Below, piece after piece: positions 59,917-64,000 of a stretch of DNA of 64,000 nucleotides. How positions within the stretch are numbered: the stretch's first letter is position 1; every line of letters begins with the position of its first letter. The DNA is from DASRDU01 sp035560235. Lineage in GTDB: Bacteria; Acidobacteriota; Blastocatellia; RBC074. The stretch is taken from the NCBI GenBank assembly GCA_035560235.1, contig DATMAG010000089.1, forward strand, positions 117,938-181,937, read 5' to 3'. Below the pieces are notes generated by a model. The model was not told the origin of the DNA, did no database searches, and worked only from the letters and a program-made list of their open reading frames with translations. A program made the position numbers and the translations under genes.

Positions 59917-60669
59917 ATGAAAATTCGCTGCACAATCTCACTGCTGATCGCGCTGCTTTCGCTCGCGCTCTGCGTCCAGGCCGGCCCGGACTGGTGGAAG
60001 CTCAAGCGAAGCGGCAAAGGCAAATCAGAGGATTCCGCGAAAGATAAAAAGAAGATCGAAGTGATTGCGGAACCGACGCCGGGGCAGGGCACTGCGACTG
60101 CGCCCGAACCGGCCCGCGCCAACGGCTCGCTCTTCAGCGAAGCCGCAGCAGCGAGCGAACTGACCGCTGATTTCAAGCCGCGTCGCGTGGGCGATCTGGT
60201 CTTTGTGGATGTGATTGAAACGAGCAACGCCAGTGTTTCATCGGGCGCAAAGCGCAATCGCGATTCGGGAACGCTCGGCGGGCTGGTGACTGCGACGGGC
60301 GCGCTGCCGGGGCCGAGCGCAGCGGTCGCGGCAGGCGTGATGGGCGCGCTTGGCACGCGCAAATACGAGGGCAAGGGTTCAACCGAACGCGCGAGCAATC
60401 TGCAGGCGCGCATTGCGGCCCGCGTGATCGAAGTGCTGCCCAACGGCGATCTGGTGATCGAAGCGCGCAAGGTGGTGAAGATCAACCGGGAGAATGAAAC
60501 GCTCAGGCTCTCAGGCGTCATTCGCCGCCGCGATGTCTCGGCTGACAATGCCATCCCGACGACTGCGGTCGGCAATCTCTTCGTTGAACTCGACGGCAAG
60601 GGCGTCGCTTCGGCAGACAACGCGCCGGGCTGGCTGTTCCGGTTCTTCGAGAAGATCCTGCCGTTCTGA
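59917..60669 (+). CDS. flgH: Flagellar L-ring protein FlgH
   Basis: 250 residues from ATG 59917, with AAAGGAG seven bases upstream; a longer frame lies inside flgA. The signal region MKIRCTISLLIALLSLALC has a Cys at residue 19, but the preceding LAL is not a strict lipobox, so lipid attachment is uncertain. FlgH motifs: NGSLFSEAAAASELTADFKP, VGDLVFVDVIETSNASVS, then NLQARIAARVIEVLPNGDLV, IEARKVVKINRENETLRLSG and RRRDVSADNAIPTTAVGNL. It forms the outer-membrane L ring, which shows this is a diderm. The start of flgI is 48 bases downstream, with a heptamer repeat between. Confidence 0.92.
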   Translation: MKIRCTISLLIALLSLALCVQAGPDWWKLKRSGKGKSEDSAKDKKKIEVIAEPTPGQGTATAPEPARANGSLFSEAAAASELTADFKPRRVGDLVFVDVIETSNASVSSGAKRNRDSGTLGGLVTATGALPGPSAAVAAGVMGALGTRKYEGKGSTERASNLQARIAARVIEVLPNGDLVIEARKVVKINRENETLRLSGVIRRRDVSADNAIPTTAVGNLFVELDGKGVASADNAPGWLFRFFEKILPF

Positions 60670-60673
60670 AACG

Positions 60674-60710
60674 GCAGTGGTCAGTGGCTGGTGGTCAGTG
60701 GTCAGTTGAA
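60674..60710. repeat. GTGGTCA heptamer run between flgH and flgI
   Basis: Reads GTGGTCAGTGGCTGGTGGTC and AGTGGTCAGTTG, tandem 7-base units ending seven bases before the flgI ATG. Only one side is present, so it does not make a full hairpin here. Confidence 0.55.
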
Positions 60711-60716
60711 GAGAGT

Positions 60717-61892
60717 ATGAATTCATTCGGTGAACAGAAAGGCAGCAGGAAGGCGCGGGTCATCAGCCTTGCGCCTTACCTCATCTTTTTTCTCTGTGCG
60801 GCGCTGTTTATTTTTCTGACGGTGGCGCGCGCACAGACCGCTGCGCCGCAGATGGTGCGGGTCAAGGAGATTGCCGAGATCGAAGGCGTGCGCGGCAATC
60901 AGTTGCTCGGGTACGGGCTGGTCATCGGCCTGAACCGGACGGGCGACCGCGTGCAGCAGAATCTGTATGCGCGGCAGACGCTGCAGAACCTGCTCGAACG
61001 CATGGGCATCTCGACGCCAGTGGATCAGCTCAAGCCGGAAAACATTGCGACCGTGCTGGTCACGGCCACGCTGCCGCCGTTCGCGCGCCAGGGATCGAAG
61101 ATTGATGTGACCGTTTCTTCGATTGGCGATGCGCGTTCGCTGCAGGGCGGGACGCTCGTGCTGACTTCGCTCAAGGGCGTGGACGGCAGAATCTATGCGA
61201 TGGCGCAGGGACCGGTTTCGATTGGCGGGATTGCGGCGGGTGAGCAGGGCAATTCGGTGGACATCAATCATCCGACCGTCGGGCGCGTGCCGAACGGGGC
61301 GCTGGTTGAAAGAACCGTTGAGGCCCAGCTGGCCGCCAGCAGCCGGATGACGCTGGTGCTCAAACAGGATGATTTCACGACCGCCGCGCGACTCAACCGG
61401 GCGATCAATCAGAGTTTCGGCCCCGGCACGGCGCGCGCGCTTGACGGGCGCAACATCGAGATCAGGATTCCCGAAAAGTTTGCCGATGATCGCGTCGGAT
61501 TCATCGCAGAGCTTGAAACGCTGCGGGTGCAGACCGACGCCGTTGCAAAGGTCATCATCAATGAACGCACCGGAACGATTGTGATGGGCGCCGGAGTCAG
61601 GCTCTCGTCAGTGGCGATTTCGCAGGGCGGCATCACCGTGCGCATCGGCACTGAATACGATGTCTCGCAGCCTTCGATTCTCTCGAAGACAGGCGAAACC
61701 ACAGTCGTCCCGCGCACCACCGTTGACGTGAAGGAGAAGAAGGTCGAATCAATCGTGCTGCCCGAAGGCGCAACGGTTGAAGAGGTCGTGCGCGGGCTGC
61801 GCGCCGTCGGCGCTTCAGCCCGCGACATCATCAGCATCCTTCAGGCCATCAAGTCCGCCGGGGCGCTGGCGGCAGAACTCGAAATGCAGTGA
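60717..61892 (+). CDS. flgI: Flagellar P-ring protein FlgI
   Basis: 391 residues from ATG 60717; an earlier GTG at 60684 lies in repeat DNA. A signal peptide with a hydrophobic core (about 20-42, ISLAPYLIFFLCAALFIFL) is followed by the P-ring signature VRVKEIAEIEGVRGNQLLGY and GLVIGLNRTGDRVQQN. Further family motifs are NIATVLVTATLPPFARQGSK, DVTVSSIGDARSLQGGTLV and KVIINERTGTIVMGAGVRL. The C-terminus ending DIISILQAIKSAGALAAELE is typical. FlgI polymerises around the rod in the peptidoglycan layer, helped by FlgA. flgJ follows after 77 bases containing a heptamer hairpin. Confidence 0.96.
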   Translation: MNSFGEQKGSRKARVISLAPYLIFFLCAALFIFLTVARAQTAAPQMVRVKEIAEIEGVRGNQLLGYGLVIGLNRTGDRVQQNLYARQTLQNLLERMGISTPVDQLKPENIATVLVTATLPPFARQGSKIDVTVSSIGDARSLQGGTLVLTSLKGVDGRIYAMAQGPVSIGGIAAGEQGNSVDINHPTVGRVPNGALVERTVEAQLAASSRMTLVLKQDDFTTAARLNRAINQSFGPGTARALDGRNIEIRIPEKFADDRVGFIAELETLRVQTDAVAKVIINERTGTIVMGAGVRLSSVAISQGGITVRIGTEYDVSQPSILSKTGETTVVPRTTVDVKEKKVESIVLPEGATVEEVVRGLRAVGASARDIISILQAIKSAGALAAELEMQ

Positions 61893-61896
61893 AGGA

Positions 61897-61969
61897 GTGG
61901 TTAGTGGTCAGTGGTTAGTGAAGAACTCAGCCACTGCCCGCCACTAACCACCAACCACTGACCACTCTT
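61897..61969. repeat. Heptamer hairpin between flgI and flgJ
   Basis: The left side TGGTTAGTGGTCAGTGGTTA (from 61898) pairs with CACTAACCACCAACCACTG, then ACCACT (to 61967). All units are seven bases (GTGGTTA/GTGGTCA). It ends at the flgJ start. Confidence 0.65.
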
Positions 61970-62800
61970 ATGAGAATTGATCCTGCAATTGAATCAGCCA
62001 TTGCGGCGAAGACTGCGACCGGGCGCGATGAACAGGAGCTGCGGCGGGTGGCGGCTGAATTTGAAGCGGTGCTGCTCGGGCGTTTCACTGCCGCGCTCAA
62101 TCCGCCTGCGGATGATGACGGCGATCTGTTTCGGAGCGATGCGACCGATATGTATCGCCAGATGTTCAGCGAACAGATGGCAAAGACGATTGCCGAGGGT
62201 GGCGGCGTCGGACTGGCGGAAATCATCCTGCGCCAGTTGCGCGCGAGCAGTGAGAGCGGGAACTCTGCCGCGCCCGCAATTGACCGGGCTAGGAGCGCCG
62301 TGCGAATGCTGCGCAGCGAACCCGCAGCGACGGGACACGCTGCCGCTCCGGTTACAGGCCGGACAACGAATCGCAAAGGTGACGGAGAGCATTTCGAACT
62401 GCAACTGCCCGTGACGGGGCGCATCACGTCGCAGTTTGGAGCGCGCCGCGATCCGATTCACGGCCATCGGCGGTTTCATCGCGGGCTGGACATTGCCGCG
62501 CCGCGTGGCACTCCGATTGAAGCTGCGGCAGAGGGCCGGGTGGTCTTTGCCGGGCGGCAGCGCGGTTACGGCAACACGGTCATTATCGAACACAGCGACG
62601 GACGCCGCACGCGTTATGCCCACGCGCAGACGCTGCACGTCAAAGCCGGAGACAGCGTGACAGCGGGGCAGGCTATCGCCACCGTCGGCGCGACCGGACG
62701 CGCGACCGGGCCGCACGTTCATTTTGAGGTGATCGAAGACGGCAGGCAGATTGATCCCCTGGAAGTTCTGGCTAAAGACTTTTCGGCCTCGAGCCGATAA
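61970..62800 (+). CDS. FlgJ-type rod protein fused to M23 (LytM) peptidase
   Basis: 276 residues. Residues 15-95 match the FlgJ rod-binding domain (ELRRVAAEFEAVLLGRFTAA, then MYRQMFSEQMAKTIAEGGGV, GLAEIILRQL). From about residue 150 comes a complete M23 metallopeptidase domain: FHRGLDIAAPRGTPIEAAAE with the H-x3-D zinc ligands, IIEHSDGRRTRYAHAQTLHV, and GPHVHFEV with the H-x-H ligands. In many proteobacteria FlgJ instead carries a muramidase (glucosaminidase) domain. Here a peptide cross-link cutter replaces it for opening the peptidoglycan during rod growth. It has no signal peptide, as expected for a protein exported by the flagellar apparatus. FlgM follows after 56 bases. Confidence 0.9.
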   Translation: MRIDPAIESAIAAKTATGRDEQELRRVAAEFEAVLLGRFTAALNPPADDDGDLFRSDATDMYRQMFSEQMAKTIAEGGGVGLAEIILRQLRASSESGNSAAPAIDRARSAVRMLRSEPAATGHAAAPVTGRTTNRKGDGEHFELQLPVTGRITSQFGARRDPIHGHRRFHRGLDIAAPRGTPIEAAAEGRVVFAGRQRGYGNTVIIEHSDGRRTRYAHAQTLHVKAGDSVTAGQAIATVGATGRATGPHVHFEVIEDGRQIDPLEVLAKDFSASSR

Positions 62801-62856
62801 GCGGTTCAGAGGATGGCTGAAGGACTCGCCAGCGCCACCAGAGGAGGACAGGAAAA

Positions 62857-63177
62857 ATGAGTTCCGTCAATCTGACAGGAAAGCCAAATATCGTTAGTGA
62901 CGCCGAACAGGCAAAGCTCAGTCGCACTGCTGACACCAGGCGCGCCAGGGAAAATTCGCCCGCAGTCCCGGCGAACAATCACGGCGCGTCGGGCGGCGAT
63001 GTAATCAGCGTTTCAGACGAAGCAGCAACCATCGGCAGACTGGCCGAACGCGCCGCACAACTGCCGGAAATCAGGCAGGAGAAGGTTGACCGGCTGCGCG
63101 AACAGATTCGTGCGGGCGCATACCGCCCGACCGCGCAGGAGATCGCAGACGCGATTATCAAAAGCGAACAGGGATAA
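62857..63177 (+). CDS. flgM: Anti-sigma-28 factor FlgM
   Basis: 106 residues from an ATG after GAGGAGGACAGGA. The N-terminal half is disordered and charged. The C-terminal sigma-binding helices are visible: DVISVSDEAATIGRLAERAA, then LPEIRQEKVDRLREQIRAGA and YRPTAQEIADAIIKSEQ. The latter two match the FlgM consensus (R-x-E-K-V-x-x-L/I-R-x-x-I-x-x-G-x-Y). FlgM holds FliA until the hook is complete and is then exported. It lies between the flgJ fusion and the zinc-binding CZB gene. Length and motifs fit the family well. Confidence 0.93.
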   Translation: MSSVNLTGKPNIVSDAEQAKLSRTADTRRARENSPAVPANNHGASGGDVISVSDEAATIGRLAERAAQLPEIRQEKVDRLREQIRAGAYRPTAQEIADAIIKSEQG

Positions 63178-63192
63178 ACAGGAGGAGCTGTG

Positions 63193-63540
63193 ATGAATTT
63201 CGATGAAGCGATTATGGCGCATAAACAGTGGAAGGCTCGTTTCCTGGCCTTTCTGAAAGGGCAGGAGCAGCTTGATCCGTCAGTTGTGGCAAGAGACAAC
63301 GTGTGCGCGCTCGGTCAGTGGATTCACCGCGAAAGCGCGCAGCATCGGTCGCTGCCTGAATTCAGCGAACTGAGAATCAAGCACGCGCACTTTCACGAAG
63401 TTGCGGCTGAACTGGTTATGAAAGCAGTCGGGATGAGCGTCGCCGAAGCGCAGCAAATGGTCGGAACTGGCACGAATTATTCGCGCGCTTCGGCTGAGTG
63501 CGTGAATGCGATTGTGGCGCTCAGAAAGCGGCTGGAATAA
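63193..63540 (+). CDS. Stand-alone CZB (chemoreceptor zinc-binding) domain protein
   Basis: 115 residues from ATG 63193; a GTG one codon earlier is also possible, both after GGAGGAG. The CZB pattern is complete: DEAIMAHKQWKARFLAFL (His), VCALGQWIHRES (Cys), then IKHAHFHEVAAEL (two His), which together bind zinc through a His-Cys-His-His site. In proteobacteria this domain usually sits at the C-terminus of chemoreceptors or diguanylate cyclases and senses zinc or hypochlorous acid. Here it stands alone inside the flagellar operon between flgM and the flgN-like gene, which suggests a direct link between zinc or redox state and flagellar assembly or chemotaxis. Its partner is unknown. Confidence 0.88.
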   Translation: MNFDEAIMAHKQWKARFLAFLKGQEQLDPSVVARDNVCALGQWIHRESAQHRSLPEFSELRIKHAHFHEVAAELVMKAVGMSVAEAQQMVGTGTNYSRASAECVNAIVALRKRLE

Positions 63541-63564
63541 AGCCGCTCAAAGGAAAGTCAGACC

Positions 63565-64000
63565 ATGGCTGACGATCTGATCAGACAGGCGGCGGAAATG
63601 ATGCGCGAGCAGGCGGGCGCGTACCGGCGGCTCGAAGCGGCCTGCGCGCAGCTTGCCTCGGCATTGACGAACGGTTCGGCTGAAACGATTTCAGCGCTCG
63701 TGCGGGCCGGTGAAACGGAACTGCTCAGCATGCGTTCGCGCCTGGTCAGGCTGATGTCGGCGCTGACTGCCTTTGCCGATTCGCGCACTCAGTCAGCCGC
63801 GCCGATCAGCGCCGAAGCGCGAAAGGCCTTTGCTGAGGCTTCGGGCGAACTGATGGAAGCCGCGAGCGACTTTCAGCGCATTCAGCGGCGCGCTGCCGCG
63901 CTCGCCAACAACGGATCGGTCTTTGCCGCGATTTCAATCGAGATGTGCGGCATTCCGCCGGTGACTTATCGTGCGCCTTACGCGCGGCGCGGGGAGGGCC
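63565..64000 (+). CDS. FlgN-like flagellar chaperone, cut by window edge
   Basis: The frame starts at ATG 63565 (25 bases after the CZB gene, with AAAGGAAAG upstream) and is still open at the window end (145 codons). It is helical: LIRQAAEMMREQAGAYRRLE, LVRAGETELLSMRSRLVRLM, FAEASGELMEAASDFQRIQR. The length and helix pattern, and the place right after flgM, fit FlgN-type chaperones for the hook-filament junction proteins FlgK and FlgL. There is no strong sequence signature for FlgN, so the call rests mostly on context. Confidence 0.65.
   Translation, partial: MADDLIRQAAEMMREQAGAYRRLEAACAQLASALTNGSAETISALVRAGETELLSMRSRLVRLMSALTAFADSRTQSAAPISAEARKAFAEASGELMEAASDFQRIQRRAAALANNGSVFAAISIEMCGIPPVTYRAPYARRGEG

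Noticed and set aside
1..64000. CRISPR array or prophage
   Set aside because: No regularly spaced direct repeats with unique spacers and no capsid, terminase or integrase genes are visible. The repeats found are hairpins, not arrays.

Overview
The window is a GC-rich bacterial chromosome segment with close-packed genes and no rRNA or tRNA that I can recognise. Several things point to an acidobacterium, possibly of the Blastocatellia type: a VWFA-related secreted protein of the kind common in that phylum, an XrtA/PEP-CTERM-style exopolysaccharide gene set, an indolepyruvate oxidoreductase pair of the long-subunit type, and many heptamer-built intergenic hairpins. This placement is inference from gene content.

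Layout. (1) 1-13.4 kb, minus strand: the start of a secreted protein cut by the window edge, then an exopolysaccharide locus: asparagine-synthase-like amidotransferase, GT2, O-antigen ligase/polymerase, Wzx-type flippase, polysaccharide deacetylase, Wza-type export protein, polyprenyl glycosylphosphotransferase, BY-kinase-like ATPase, Wzz/GumC-type chain-length protein and a small protein with a PEP-CTERM-like tail. (2) 13.7-17.6 kb, minus: iorB and iorA, followed by a 35-codon remnant of an aconitase-X gene next to a long palindrome. (3) 17.7-25.6 kb, minus: a six-gene system of SWIM protein, DUF5691, MoxR AAA+ ATPase, zinc ribbon, DUF5682 and VWA protein. It resembles E. coli yehLMPQ and has no settled function. 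(4) 25.7-29.1 kb: a secreted helical protein, divergent from a secreted trypsin-like protease. (5) 29.2-36.6 kb: an envelope protein-quality-control island of psiE, ftsH, a Ycf48-like beta-propeller, a degP PDZ relic, a VWA protein, an M48 protease, hsp20 and two tiny ORFs. Two almost identical, divergent -24/-12 (sigma-54-like) promoter sequences sit in its central gap. (6) 36.7-48.7 kb: ettA, then a signalling block of a hybrid kinase with HD-GYP regulator, a hybrid kinase with NtrC-type regulator, and a third hybrid kinase. (7) 49-64 kb, plus: a flagellar operon, flhA-flhF-flhG-fliA-fliM-fliN/Y-DUF6115-like-flgF-flgG-flgA-flgH-flgI-flgJ(M23 fusion)-flgM-CZB protein-flgN-like (cut by the right edge).

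How the genes work together. The first block makes, polymerises and exports an extracellular polysaccharide. The flagellar block supplies the export gate, placement and number control, early sigma factor, switch, rod, P- and L-rings and anti-sigma factor. The signalling block between them could link environmental sensing, cyclic-di-GMP breakdown (HD-GYP) and sigma-54-dependent transcription to either output, but the sequence does not prove this.

The most unusual material is the YehL-type MoxR system, the protein-quality-control island with its mirrored -24/-12 elements, and several classes of palindromic repeats in operon gaps and inside two genes.
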